Counted from the first letter of the stretch, positions 45,251 to 55,797 are shown. The stretch: 64,000 bases of DNA from Shinisaurus crocodilurus (GCA_021292165.1 CM037878.1:240341546-240405545); one strand, 5' to 3'. Numbers and translations are program-made. The notes: a model not told the origin generated them from the sequence alone.

Positions 45251-46278
45251 CGATGGAAACGGACCTTTCTGAGGCAGTCAAAGACGTTTTGCTGGCAGCA
45301 CGTAAACCTTCGACAAGGTTTTCTTACGCGAGGAAGTGGCAAGCTTTCTCCAGCTTTGTGTCGGCTTCGGGTAAAGACCCTGTAACATGCTCGGTATCCA
45401 CTGTCCTCGACTTTTTGCACTCGTTGATGGCCCGTGGACTGAAATTTTCATCAATTAAAGTTTATTTGGCTGCAATTACAGCTTATCGCACGACTTCTAC
45501 CGGCATGTCGTTATTTGTCCATCCCCTAGTGAAACAATTTTTAAAGGGATTAAAAAATTTATGTCCTCCAACGAGGAATATTACACCGGGATGGGACCTC
45601 CAACTGGTTTTGAAGGCATTAACAAAAGCGCCATTCGAGCCCATGGCGAAATCAGACTTACGTCTTCTGTCGCTGAAAACCCTCTTCCTTGTAGTGATTA
45701 CATCTGCAAGGCGTGTCGGCGAGATAGCCGCCCTCAGAATTGACCATCCGTATATAACCTTTCACAAGGACAAAGTCGTTTTGCGGCCAGACATATCATT
45801 TCTTCCTAAAGTCATTTCTGAATTTCACCTGGGACAGGACATTATACTCCCGGCGTTCTTTCCATCACCGACATCGGATGTCGAGAGACTTTTACACAGC
45901 CTCGAAGTCCGTAGAGCCCTAGTTTTTTACAAGGCGCGGACAGAGCCCATAAGACACACTCAACAGCTTTTTGTCTGCTATGGCCCACCGAAAAAGGGCT
46001 GTCCAGTGTCGAAGCAAAGACTGTCCTCCTGGCTAGTCGACACTATTAAATTGGCATATCAGCTTGCCGACTGCACCTTACCGGGCTCCATAAGAGTGCA
46101 TTCTACAAGGGCCATGTCGACTTCGACGGCATTTGGCAGAGGAGTTTCTTTATCGGACTTGTGCAGGGCGGCAACTTGGTCTTCACCCTCCACCTTTATC
46201 CGACACTACCGCCTCGACGTTCGAGCCAGGGCGCAGAATGCATTCGGGAGAGCGGTTCTATCATCGGTCACCATCTGA
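45235..46278 (+). CDS. DIRS tyrosine recombinase
   Basis: 347 codons from the ATG at 45235, which sits just before the RNase H stop, as in DIRS elements where the two ORFs overlap in different frames. The N-terminal half looks like a core-binding helical domain (SYARKWQAFSSFVSASGK; DFLHSLMARGLKFSSIKVYL). The catalytic residues are all visible: Arg in TSARRVGEIAAL (45712-45714), the HxxR box in VHSTRAM (His 46099, Arg 46108) and the nucleophilic Tyr in FIRHYRLDV (46207-46209). The role is integration of a circular DNA copy. The frame is intact. Confidence 0.92.
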   Translation: MEDQITMETDLSEAVKDVLLAARKPSTRFSYARKWQAFSSFVSASGKDPVTCSVSTVLDFLHSLMARGLKFSSIKVYLAAITAYRTTSTGMSLFVHPLVKQFLKGLKNLCPPTRNITPGWDLQLVLKALTKAPFEPMAKSDLRLLSLKTLFLVVITSARRVGEIAALRIDHPYITFHKDKVVLRPDISFLPKVISEFHLGQDIILPAFFPSPTSDVERLLHSLEVRRALVFYKARTEPIRHTQQLFVCYGPPKKGCPVSKQRLSSWLVDTIKLAYQLADCTLPGSIRVHSTRAMSTSTAFGRGVSLSDLCRAATWSSPSTFIRHYRLDVRARAQNAFGRAVLSSVTI

Positions 46279-46320
46279 CTACTGACACCGACCCACCTCC
46301 GGTAAGTCAGCTTGCTAATC

Positions 46321-46424
46321 TACCCATATGTGTGTGAAGCACAGAGACCACGAAGAAGAAGGACAGGTTGCTTACCTGTAACTGTAGTTCTTCGAGTGGT
46401 CATCTGTGCATTCACACAACCCGC
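46321..46424 (-). repeat. DIRS internal complementary region
   Basis: The first part (46321-46357) is the exact reverse complement of the left outer end (40757-40794). The second (about 46358-46424) is the exact reverse complement of the right outer end (46772-46827). In DIRS-1 models this region templates completion of the ends during circle formation. Confidence 0.92.
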
Positions 46425-46628
46425 CCTCCTTCCCCTCTCGGTGTCTGCATCGAGTTCGATGGATACCCAGGTGGAAATGGGATGGTCCGTTTTCGTTTTG
46501 TTTTCTTTTTTAGACGATCTCGATTACATCGGGGTTCGGAATTTTTCTATCGATCTCGTAACCATCGAGTTCGAGGGGGTGTAGTAAAGCTCTTTTTTTT
46601 CCTGGATCAGCCTCGGTTCCGAGGGTCG

Positions 46629-46827
46629 CAATAGGCGGTCTCAGGGAACTGAGGAGACGGGCGGGAGCTGCGCTAAGGAGCACGCGCGAGGGGGAGGGGC
46701 TCCCGCCTGGCTCAGCTCAGCTAAAGAAGTTTCCGATCGATCTCAGCACAGGCGCAGAGAACCCATATGTGTGTGAATGCACAGATGACCACTCGAAGAA
46801 CTACAGTTACAGGTAAGCAACCTGTCC
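46629..46827 (-). repeat. DIRS right inverted terminal repeat and terminal extension
   Basis: 46629-46799 pairs with the left repeat, for example CCGATCGATCTCAGCACAGG and GGGGGAGGGGCTCCCGCC. A further extension of about 28 bp (CTACAGTTACAGGTAAGCAA, CCTGTCC) has no counterpart at the left end and is also encoded in the internal complementary region. Confidence 0.9.
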
Positions 46828-46830
46828 TTC

Positions 46831-46862
46831 AACAACAACCCACATTCAACCCATACTCATAT
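46831..46862. mobile_element. Middle part of the split MITE
   Basis: CAACAACCCACATTCAACCC continues the MITE from 40756 after the DIRS element, then gives way to LINE-like sequence. Confidence 0.55.
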
Positions 46863-47082
46863 TCAATGGCTACTAGTCCTGATTGGCTATATGCTACCTC
46901 CGAGATCAGAGGCAGTATACCTGTGTACACCAGTTGCTGGGGCACATGGGCAGGAGGATGCTGTTGCATTCATGTCCTACTTGTGGGGTCCCATGGGCAG
47001 CTGGTTGGCCACTGTGTGAACAGAATGCTGGACTAGATGGACCCTTGGTCTGTTCCAGCATGGCTCTACTTATGTTATTAAG
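46863..47082 (+). mobile_element. LINE 3'-end fragment (CR1/L3-like)
   Basis: It contains GGCTACTAGTCCTGATTGGC, CAGTTGCTGGGGCACATGGG, GCTGGTTGGCCACTGTGTGA, ACAGAATGCTGGACTAGATG and CAGCATGGCTCTACTTATGT in order, the usual reptile CR1-like 3' UTR. It interrupts the MITE. Confidence 0.65.
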
Positions 47083-47113
47083 CCTTGAGCATGGGTTGTC
47101 TGAACCCGGCTTA
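47083..47113. mobile_element. Right part of the split MITE
   Basis: AAGCCTTGAGCATGGGTTGT then CTGAACCCGG matches the right end of the MITE at 25821-25905. Confidence 0.6.
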
Positions 47114-47166
47114 TGAGAGTTATGTTAAAGCTTGTGTATATGTAAAATAAGCATCGTGACCATTCA

Positions 47167-47402
47167 CAAGGCAGTGTAGCATAGTGGTGAGAGTGTTGGA
47201 CTGGGACTCGGGAGATCCGGGTTCTAGTCCCCGCTTGGCCATGAAACTCACTGGGTGACTTTGGGCCACTCACTGACTCTCAGTCTAACCTACCTCACAG
47301 GGTTGTTGTGAGGATAAAATGGAGAGGAGGATTATGTAAGCCGCCGTGGGTTCCTTGCAGGCAAAAAGGTGGGGTATAAATATAATAAATAAATAAATAA
47401 TG
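47167..47402 (+). mobile_element. Sauria-type SINE, near full length
   Basis: AGGCAGTGTAGCATAGTGGT (A box), CCGGGTTCTAGTCCCCGCTT (B box), GTGACTTTGGGCCACTCACT, CTCACAGGGTTGTTGTGAGG, and the AATAAATAAATAA tail. Confidence 0.9.
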
Positions 47403-48589
47403 TGTTTATAAAAACATAGAGCGGGGTGTGGGTGTGTGCTAGATGTTCCTTCAATGGAGGGGTGCTTAAGAGGCATGGGTGGGAGCCGTATAAAGTGTCA
47501 CAGATTGTTAGATCAATGGCTAGCAAATCCTTCCAGCTGACAGGGACCAGTGTGGGCCTTTGCCCAGGCCACTTAACATACTCCCAGAACAGTTATTCCT
47601 CCAAGTGTGGAGGAAGTTGCTTATATATCTGGACAAGACCCATGTGTGTCTCTCACTTTCATGAAACTGCTGCATACATGATATATAAATCCCATATGCC
47701 AGGTGGATCTGTTTTGCCACCTTTTTTGATATGAGGTGCCATTTGTTGAACCTTAACCTTTCTTCTTTTTTTTTTAAATTTATTTGAATTTTAACATATA
47801 CAAGACAACCGAACAACCAACAAAACATCTAATCCATTACAGAAATTGTATTAGATCAGAACAAAAAACCTTAACCTTACTAATGAAATTGAGTTGTAGA
47901 AATAATATTTCCCTTTGATTTTCTTTCCTCACTTCATTCTGGGTTCTGGATTTGAAAGGGAAATATGTGTGCAATATACCCAAAATGTGGGATGGGGAAC
48001 AATATATTTTCAGACAAACTTGTTTAAAGACTCACACAAACCTTTCCCTTCTGGACTGGTGGGCTTCACTCTCCATGTTATAAGTGAGGAGCATTTCAGA
48101 TATTATCCTCTCCTATGTTTGCAGTGTTTAAATAATCAGTTTATGGATGGGGAAACCTGTTCTCCACAGAGGCTAACTGTAGGTTTCTGTTGCCTAAAGC
48201 TACAGTGAGTCGGTGACAGACCTATGAACACAGTGTACTCTTGTAAACATTACATACTCCCTAGCACCGATACATTCGTAGGGTAGGAAAGAAATGTCCC
48301 AATTCCTATAAGGGATCATATACAATAGTATGTATATCAAATGCCTTTTCTAAGTGCTCAGAGAGCTTCACATTCATCATGTCAGTGATCTTACAACAAC
48401 TGCGTAAAGTAGAGCAGCATATTATCTCTCCATATTTCAGTTGAGGGGGCTGAGAGTTAGTAGCTCATAGTCAAACTGAGATTTGAAACGGGAACGTTCT
48501 AGCTCATTGTCGTCTTAATCACTAAACTGCCCCATGCAAGGAGACAGGCAGCTCTGGGGATGGAACAGTGTACAATATTCTCCTTAGAT

Positions 48590-48725
48590 CAGGGCTCTCC
48601 TACCTTGGGTCCCCAGATGTTGCTGGACTACAGCTCCCAGAATCCCTTGCCATTAGCCAAGCTGGCTGGGTACGCTGGGAGCTGTAGGCCAGCAACAACT
48701 GAGGACTCAAGGTTGGAGAGCCCTG
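48590..48725. mobile_element. Palindromic hAT MITE with perfect 8-bp duplication
   Basis: Inverted ends CAGGGCTCTCCTACCTTGGG and GGTTGGAGAGCCCTG. CCTTAGAT flanks it at 48582-48589 and 48726-48733. The core GACTACAGCTCCCAGAATCC is close to the M4/SBS motif. It is a sister of 6283-6418. Confidence 0.9.
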
Positions 48726-48915
48726 CCTTAGATCCTCCACCTCAGAAGTGGCATTATCTGGCATTGTCTTCAATTTACCATGCATGCAGGACATTGAAAA
48801 ACAGAAGGGACAAGTGGGACATGCAATAAAATGTTGCAGTGTGAAGTGCTCCTGTTCAGGGTTCCAGCCAGCCATACCATCTTTCAGAATACTCCATTCC
48901 ATTCCCCTCCCCCAC

Positions 48916-49084
48916 ATAGAATCATAGAATAGTAGAGTTGGAAGGGGCCTATAAGACCATCAAGTCCAACCCCCTGCTTAGTGCAGGAATCCAAGTCAAA
49001 GCATCCCTGACAGATGGCTGTCCAGCTGCACTTTGAATGCCTCCAGTGTGGGAGAGCCCACGACCTCCCTAGGTAATTGGTTTC
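48916..49084 (-). mobile_element. CR1 LINE 3' end
   Basis: On the minus strand: GGAGGCATTCAAAGTGCAGC, GACAGCCATCTGTCAGGGAT, GGTTGGACTTGATGGTCTTA and the ATTCTATGATTCT tail, typical of CR1. Confidence 0.8.
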
Positions 49085-49980
49085 CCATTTTTGTTTTTCC
49101 CAGCAGAGCCAATGAGCATGCTTTGGGATTTACGGGCCACTGAGCAAGTTACCATTAATGCCTGGCCCCAGTGGGCCTTCCAGCTGTGCCTGCCACCCTC
49201 ACTTAATAGCTGGTGGTCAGGCTGGCTAGCTGTCCATCCATGGCAGTGGTACCGAGCAGATCCCAAGGGCCACATGCAGGGCCGGTGCAAGGCAGTTTGG
49301 TGCCCTAGGCAAGATCAGATATTTAGCGCCCCTCCTTCCCACTTGAGCCCTCCCTCCCTCCAGCCCTATGCCCATTATGAAATAAATTTCCCTCCCTGGG
49401 AACTGCCGAGCCCCATAGAAAAACTTTGTGGACTTTGAGACTTTTCCTTTGTGTTCACACGGAAAGCAAAGAGGCAACATCAGCCCAGCTATGCCAGGAA
49501 CTCCCAAGGGCCTTCTCCTACTCCATATATATATACCGTATATGTGTGTGTGTGTGTGTGTGTGTAAAAGCCTGTCTCCTCCTACGGGCAGCACAAGGGA
49601 TATGAAAAAAGGATGTGAGAGAGGTGTGGTGGCGCTACCTGTGAGGAATAGAGACAAAAGGGCGTCTTGCAGCCTGTCCTACCTCGCAGGGTGGAGGTGC
49701 GGAGCCTGTCCTACCTCGCAGGGTGGAGGTGCGGAGACACCGGTTTGACTCATACACCTTCTGGGTTGCGGGGGGGGGGGATGCATGTAGTAGAAACATA
49801 GCAAAGAGAGAGCCCGTGGATCATCTGGTTCAAATTTCTGCTTCCCCTCCTCTCTATCACTTGGTTGCAATATTTCTTTATCAGAATAATGTATATTATC
49901 CTGTCTTTGCCTTTACCAGCCTAGTGCTCAAGGCAGACAACAATATTCAAAGTACAGTAAAGAAAACATCAACAGCTCAG

Positions 49981-50186
49981 GGCACAATCCTAAACACATT
50001 GAGGCAGGAAAAAAGCCCCACAACTCCCAGCATTCACCAGCTAGCATGGCTGTCTGTTGGAATGCTGAGAGTTGCGGGGCTTTTTTCTGCCTCAACGTGC
50101 GTAGGATTGCGCATGGCTGGGTGGGGAATGCTGGGAGTTGTAGGACTCCCCCCCCCCTCCAAACACACGTAGGATTGCATCCTAAA
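49981..50186. mobile_element. TTAA-type MITE nested in the hAT element
   Basis: GGGCACAATCCTAAACACAT, GAGGCAGGAAAAAAGCCCCA and CAACTCCCAGCATTC with complements; a second half-unit repeats the right end (GGATTGCGCATGG..., GTAGGATTGCATCC). It appears to be one and a half copies fused. Confidence 0.6.
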
Positions 50187-50346
50187 AGCATTTAAAACCA
50201 AAACACAGAAACAGCATGGTAAATAATTAAAACATTGGACCCCCAGCTAGCTTAAAATACCTTTCCCTCCCTCCCTGGTTGCTGGAAATAACTGCTTTCA
50301 GGGGACATTGAGCTGAGGAACCTGAGGCGTGCGCCAGGAGGGAGGG

Positions 50347-50488
50347 AAGGCGAAGGAGGTGTTTGCAGGTGCATCCCCTGGGAGGCGAAGGAGGTGTTTG
50401 CAGGTGCATCCCCTGGAAAGGCGAAGGAGGTGTTTGCAGGTGCATCCCCTGGGAAGGGGAAGGGGATGTTTGCAGGTGCATCCCCCCC
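50347..50488. repeat. Minisatellite, four units of about 34 bp
   Basis: The unit is GGCGAAGGAGGTGTTTGCAG followed by GTGCATCCCCTGG. Units differ by one or two bases. It lies within the hAT element. Confidence 0.85.
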
Positions 50489-51346
50489 CCCCCCCCCCGT
50501 CCACCACTCCTGGTAACTGCGGCGAGGCTTGGAGATGGTAAAATATGCATTTTTGCCATTTTAGCGCTGTATTTTTTTTCAAGGCGTTTCTGGCGCCCCC
50601 TTTAGCCCAGCGCCCTAGGCAGCCGCCTAGTTGGCCTAATGGTAGCACCGGCCCTGGCCACATGGCATGCTTGTACTCACGGTGCCACCATTGGAATGAC
50701 ACTGGCCCCACCCCTATGTGCATACATCAGGGCAGGCCCAGCACCATTCTGATGGTGGTGCCAACAAGTACAGGCACATGGCTAGGAAGTCTGTTCACTG
50801 CTGCCACCAGGCTCTCCTCGCCACCATTAGTCCTGCTGGGCAGCCAACAAGAACTGGGGAAGAGTGACCTGGTAATAGTAGTAATCAGAGCTCCCATCCC
50901 ACACAGACCTGCCATCCTCCCAGCCCCCCCCCCCGTGACTCCCAGCTGAACTACATCAGCTGTGGTAGTGGCAGCAGTCCAGCAGTGGTGATGGACCCTG
51001 TCCCCAACATCTGTGTGAGGATGTTGCATGCTGGCACCAAGCCAGGTTTTTTACCTAGAGATTTTTATTTATTTTTTTGCACTTCTGCAAACCATGGGAT
51101 CCCCCTGAGCATGCTGACACCTCCCTCTTGTTTCTCAGTGGCCCCATTTTGGCTACAATCCTGTTGACGCTCACCAGCTGAGTTTGCTATTAGAAGAAGT
51201 GATTTGGAGTTGTTGGGGGGGGGGGGAAATCTTTTTTTCAAGATTTCCTGTTCATATTTGCTTCAGCTTTTTCCATCCCTCATGTACCCAGCCTTAATGT
51301 GTAGTAAATTACCTGCTTCAACCATCTCTTATTTCTCTTCCTTCAG

Positions 51347-51418
51347 AAGCCATCTCCAAATGCTTCTCATCCTGTAAAGGTAAAGGTCAAAAGCTCTCCC
51401 CTGATTGAAAAACTGCAG
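51347..51418 (+). CDS. RCSD1: RCSD1 (CapZIP) exon 4
   Basis: Acceptor CTTCCTTCAG, 24 codons, donor CAG|GTAAGA. It encodes KPSPNASHPVKVKVKSSPLI then EKLQ, matching CapZIP (mammalian FKVKSSPLIEKLQ). SSPL offers serine phosphorylation sites of the proline-directed kind reported for CapZIP, though I cannot assign the exact residues. Both borders are phase 0. Confidence 0.93.
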
Positions 51419-52903
51419 GTAAGATATGATTGAATATCTGCTGCAACTCTTAAGCTGCATTCCTATACACACTTACTGGGGAGTAGGCTTCATTGAGTTC
51501 AGTGGGTTTACTTCTTAGTAGGCATATATAGGATTGCACTTCTTCAGAAGCAGACTTTTAGTATCAGCATGGTTCATTCTAGTGGCCTTTTATCAATTCC
51601 CTTATGCTTTTTTTGGTTTAAACTCTGCATGGTATTTTGCTTCTCTCAGTAACACCTAGTTTATGCTAGCCAGAATAGTTGTTCAAGGTGATAGTGCCTG
51701 TTCTGTCCTAGGTCATGCTGCTGGCATTGTGAAAATAGTTCTAGCATTCCCCTACAAAAGCATCCTAGGACCCCAGCAATATGAGCTTCCACATATCAGC
51801 GTTCTGCTAATGTCACCCAGGACTTTCAACGATACTGATCGCCTTAACAACAGCAACATCACAACCATTTGGTTTTCTCTTGTGGTATTTTCTGTGGACA
51901 TTGGGATTAAAACTAAGGAAGGTTTCACAACACTGGAAGCTTAGAATGCTCTCTAGACAAGGATGGATAGGACAGAGAGATTTAAAACAAATATTGTTAT
52001 GGCTTTGCTGACAACTTCTTTGAGGCCAAGTCACTGGAGATATATTCTCTTGGCTGAGATGCTGGAAAATCTATAAAGTTTCCGCTGATGCAAGAATAGT
52101 CTGAGGATCCAGCTATTTGGGAAGGACAAATCTTCTGTCATATCTTCTCCTCCATGTATTCTTTGTTGATAATGTCACTGGGAGAAAATTCAGCTGGATA
52201 AACAAATATTTGAAGAACAAGGGCTCCCTCCTGTGGTCCTGGTTAATAACAGTAATTTACAAATAGTGGCCAGTGGGTTATCATTGAAGCCTTCCAGGAT
52301 AGGGTTAACAGGATACTGAGAGGTGGGTCGTCTTCTTCTTTTACACAAGGGGCCAAGGGACAGGGATCTTATGGGTCATAATGAGGTAGGTCCTGGGTGG
52401 GACCTGCAACAAAATGTTTTAGTATGGAGTGCTCCTGTGCAGAGTGCCAGCCAGCCAGCCATGCCAACTTCCAGGATACTCCATTCAATCCCCCCCTTCC
52501 ACTGGTTTTCCATCCATAATGGAATGCTCATAATGCTCAGTTAATATTCTATGCCCACTAGAAATGCTCAGTCCACAACTGGGCTGTTTTGAATCCCCAT
52601 ACACACACACTTTAGGGTTTGTTTGTTTTTTTAAAAAAGTTTTTTTTTGTACTTTTGCAAACCCTTGGGGTTCCCCCAAGCCTGCTGATACCTTCCACTT
52701 GTACATAGATGGTACCATTTTGCAAATTCAGGGAACTGATCCTCTGAGTAAACATTTGGGAATCTCCATGTTCATGAATTAAGTGTGCTCCACATAAAAA
52801 AAAAAAAAACTTTGGTGATAGGTGGGGTGATATTAAGGCAAGATTTAAAATCTTGGGAAGGAAGTGGAAAATAATGACTCTGTGTGTTTGTTTTTCTTTG
52901 CAG
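51419..52903 (+). other. RCSD1: Intron 4 of RCSD1
   Basis: It contains one short GCAATCCTATAC repeat (51453-51541). The remaining 1.36 kb shows no recognisable element, apart from T and A runs near 52630-52650 and 52798-52809. Confidence 0.85.
51453..51541 (+). repeat. Short interspersed repeat with GCATTCCTATACA end
   Basis: GCATTCCTATACACACTTAC, GGGGAGTAGGCTTCATTGAG, TTCAGTGGGTTTACTTCTTA and GGATTGCACT match the family at 9033-9120. Confidence 0.5.
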
Positions 52904-53098
52904 GCTAATCTGGCATTTTCTCCAGCTTCCCTGCTGCCAGGAGCTTCTCCCAAAAGTCCTGGCCTAAAAGTTCCTTCTCCGTTTAGCAGTCCACCATCCA
53001 CACCAGTCAGTCCACATTCTCATTCAAGTAGACCAGATGTGACACCAGTCAGCTTTGATCAGCCACCAGAGGGCACTCATCTTCAGTTTTTCAACAAG
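52904..53098 (+). CDS. RCSD1: RCSD1 (CapZIP) exon 5, includes the start of the CapZ-binding motif
   Basis: Acceptor TTCTTTGCAG, 65 codons, donor AAG|GTACTA. It encodes [20 protein letters not shown], a Ser/Pro-rich linker, then [17 protein letters not shown]. This is highly conserved with mammalian CapZIP. The final HLQFFNK is the first part of the capping-protein-interacting (CPI) region, which continues in exon 6. The Ser/Pro linker ([14 protein letters not shown]) has several SP/TP sites, suiting p38/JNK-type kinases. Both borders are phase 0. Confidence 0.95.
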
Positions 53099-53261
53099 GT
53101 ACTACTCAGGCCAGGAGACACCAACTGCATTTTAGGCACCTGTTAAAGACCCAAGCCTTCAGTGAATGATTGAGCTGCCAAGTCAGTCTGCTTATTAATT
53201 ATTTTACATTTAGCTTTGGTTTTAAATATTTTAAACAGTTTAACTGATGAGGTTTTGTATT

Positions 53262-53910
53262 TATATTTATTTATTTATTTAATATATATATTCACCGCCC
53301 ATCAGCCAAAAGGCTCCCTGGGCAGTTTACAAAACAAAGCAACACAAAAATATCAACTAAAATAGTATAAAAACACAAACATATTAAAATATAACATGAT
53401 AAAAACAAGCAGCCAAAATAAATTCAATCCAGAGGTACAGTGGCGATAATAAAAGTAGCGATAATAAAAGAATAAAATTAACCATTAAAATATTGGGCAA
53501 ATAAAAAGGTCTTCACCTGGCACCTGAAGGAATAAAGGGTAGGCACTAGGCACACCTCCTTGGGAAGCTGATTCCATAGATGGGGTGCCACAACTGAGAA
53601 GGCCCTTCCCCTAGTAGCCACCCTTCTAGCCTCTTTTGGAGGGGGCACTCTGAGAAGGGCCTCCAAAGAAGATATAGGGTTCTGGCAGGCTCCTATGTGA
53701 TGAGGTGTTCCTTCAGATAACCTGGCCCCAAGCTGCTTAAGGCTTTAAATGTTAATGTAAGCACTTTGAATCAGGAGCCAATGTAAATCATAGAGGACTG
53801 GCGTAATATGTTCTTGTCGGCCAGTCCCCATTAGCAGCCTCGCTGCCCTGTTTTGAATCAATTGAAGTCTCCGGACCATTTTCAAAGGTAGCCCCACGTA
53901 GAGGAATCGG
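53262..53910 (-). mobile_element. L2-type LINE 3' portion, split by CR1
   Basis: The minus strand shows an L2 3' UTR and coding end. It starts with the TTTATTTATTTA tail near 53262 and includes GCTGATTCCATAGATGGGGT and GTCTCCGGACCATTTTCAAA. It parallels 36416-37000. It breaks at GCCCCACGTAGAG and resumes at 55148. Confidence 0.8.
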
Positions 53911-55147
53911 CAGAAGAACTCTCAGAACCCCTGTCTATTATCTTTGAGAAATCATGGAGGACAGGTGAAGTGCCAGATGACTGGAGGAGGGCTAATGTTG
54001 TTCCTATCTTCAAAAAGGGCAAGGAGGAGGAACCTGGGAACTACAGACCAGTCAGTCTGACATCAATCCCTGGGAAAATTCTGGAGCAGATTATAAAGAA
54101 GTGAGTCTGCAAGCACCTTGAAAACAATCCAGTGAATACTAGAAGCCAAAATGGATTTGTCAAGAACAAATCCTGCCAGACCAATCTGATCTCATTTTTT
54201 GATTGGGTCACCTCCCTTGTGGACTGTGGGAATGCTGTGGACATCATATATCTGGACTTCAGCAAAGCTTTCGACAGAGTGCCTCATGATATCCTGATTA
54301 GCAAGCTAGCCAAAAGTGGGCTGGATGGAACAACTATCAGGTGGATCCACAATTGGCTACAGAATCGGACTCAAAGAGTGCTTATCAATGGCACCTTCTC
54401 AAACTGGGGAGAGGTAACGAGCGGGGCACCGCAGGGCTCGGTCCTGGGCCCAGTGCTCTTCAACATTTTTATTAAAGACTTGGATGAGGTGCAAGGAATG
54501 CTTATCAGATTTGCAGATGACACAAAGTTGGGTGGAACAGCTAATACTCTGGAAGACAGAAACAAAATTCAAAGAGATCTCGATAGGCTGGAGCGCTGGG
54601 CCGAAAACAACAGAATGAAATTTAATAGGGATAAATACTAAGTGCTGCACCTAGGGAAAGGAAACCAAATGCACAGTTACAGGATGGGGGATACTTGGCT
54701 CAACAATACTACAAGTGAGAAGGATATTGGAATTGTTGTAGATCACAAACTGAATATGAGCCAGCAATGCGATGTGGCTGCAAAGAAGGCAAATGCAATT
54801 TTGGGCTGTATTAATAGAAATATAGCTTCCAAATCGCGTGAAGTGATAGTTCCCCTCTGCTCAGCACTGGTTAGTCCTCATCTTGAGTACTGCGTCTAGT
54901 TTTGGGCCCCACACTTTAAGAATGATGTAGACAAACTGGAGAGGGTTCAGAGGAGGGCAACAAGGTTGATAAAGGGACTGGAAACAAGGCCCTATGAGGA
55001 GAGACTGAAAGAACTGGGCATGTTTAGCCTTCAGAAGGTGCAGCTGGACAGCCATCTGTCAGGGATGTTTTGACTTGGATTCCTGCATTGTGCAGGGGGT
55101 TGGACTCGATGGCCCCTTCCAACTCTATTTTTCTATTATTCTATGAC
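53911..55147 (+). mobile_element. CR1 LINE, 5' truncated, with stops
   Basis: Plus-strand ORF pieces read LDFSKAFDRVPHDIL, GAPQGSVLGPVLFNIFI and the catalytic FADD (IRFADDTKLGG), then after a stop at 54641, DHKLNMSQQCDVAAKKAN and LVSPHLEYCV. The 3' end GGTTGGACTCGATGGCCCCT with the ATTCTATGA tail is CR1-typical. A deletion joins the coding end to the 3' UTR near 55035. It sits inside an L2. Confidence 0.9.
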
Positions 55148-55330
55148 AGCACATTATAGTAGTCCAAACGAGAAGTTACCAGAGCATGGATCACTGTTGC
55201 TAGGCTCTGCCTGTCCAGATAGGGTCGTAGCTGGTAAATCAGCCTAAGTTGATAAAAGGCACTCCTTGTCACAGAGTCCACTTGTGACTCCTGCGACAGT
55301 TTGGAGTCCAGGAGCACCCGCAAACTATGA
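55148..55330 (-). mobile_element. L2-type LINE, continuation of 53262-53910
   Basis: The minus-strand frame VTSRLDYYNVL and SAFYQLRLIYQLRPYL matches the L2 at 36772-37620 (VSSRLDYCNAL; ALYQLHLTRQWHPYL), proving the two L2 parts were one before the CR1 inserted. Confidence 0.8.
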
Positions 55331-55339
55331 ACTATACAT

Positions 55340-55437
55340 CATTTATAATAATGTATTTTGATCTCTGTTTCTGTAAACCACTTAGAGATTACTTCTGATA
55401 TGGTAAGCAGTATATACTACGACGACGACGACGATAT
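55340..55437 (+). repeat. LINE 3'-end fragment with (ACG)n tail
   Basis: TGTAAACCACTTAGAGATTA and TGGTAAGCAGTATATACTAC are followed by five ACG units. It resembles the 3' end at 20716-20930. Confidence 0.45.
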
Positions 55438-55797
55438 GTGGTTTTCCCAAAGCAGAATAGCACTTCATAGTTAAGAAACAGCACTGTGAGAGAGAAAGAA
55501 GAAAGAAAGAAAAAGGGTCACTGGGAAAGTATAAAAGAAAGGGGGAAACTCCTCACAATTTAATATCATCAGAATATGAAAATCAAATTGAAATGAGATG
55601 CTCCTATATACAACTTTCAAACTGATCAAAATGAATTTAGGTCAAATGACAGTTAAGTGAACAAATAAGCATCTATGGGAAGAAAACCCATCACGCAAGG
55701 TGACACTATTGGCTTTGCACTAGAGGTCTTTCCCTCCAGCACCACATAATTTGTGTTAGCAGAATGACATCATTGGATACTGCCCTTAGGTTGGCTT

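Larger units (their letters stand above)
40757..46830 (+). mobile_element. DIRS-type tyrosine-recombinase retrotransposon, near complete
   Basis: About 6.07 kb with all DIRS hallmarks: inverted terminal repeats (40757-40932 and about 46629-46827), a gag-like ORF, reverse transcriptase, RNase H and a tyrosine recombinase, plus an internal complementary region (46321-46424). That region is the exact complement of the left outer end followed by the right outer end. DIRS elements replicate through a circular intermediate and integrate by site-specific recombination without target duplication, matching the absence of one here. The trinucleotide TTC at both borders (40757 and 46828-46830) fits the short junction site. 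Two lesions in pol make this copy non-autonomous. Confidence 0.93.
49277..50656. mobile_element. 1380-bp hAT non-autonomous element with perfect 8-bp duplication
   Basis: Ends CAGGGCCGGTGCAAGGCAGT and TAGCACCGGCCCTG; GCCACATG flanks both sides (49269-49276 and 50657-50664). Ends and the GCCCTAGGCA word match 12674-13463. Inside are a nested TTAA-type MITE (49981-50186), a four-unit minisatellite (50347-50488) and a TG run (49543-49566). There is no transposase. Confidence 0.9.
39904..51346 (+). other. RCSD1: Intron 3 of RCSD1, carrying the DIRS element
   Basis: About 11.4 kb, over half of it transposon. Nothing identifiable was seen in about 40075-40295, 47403-48580, 49086-49268 and 50665-51346. 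An A/T-rich segment with TTAAATTTATTTGAATTTTA near 47775 may be another LINE end. Confidence 0.8.

Noticed and set aside
50347..50488. CRISPR-like array of repeats
   Set aside because: The units are directly adjacent with no unique spacers, in a vertebrate transposon; it is a minisatellite.
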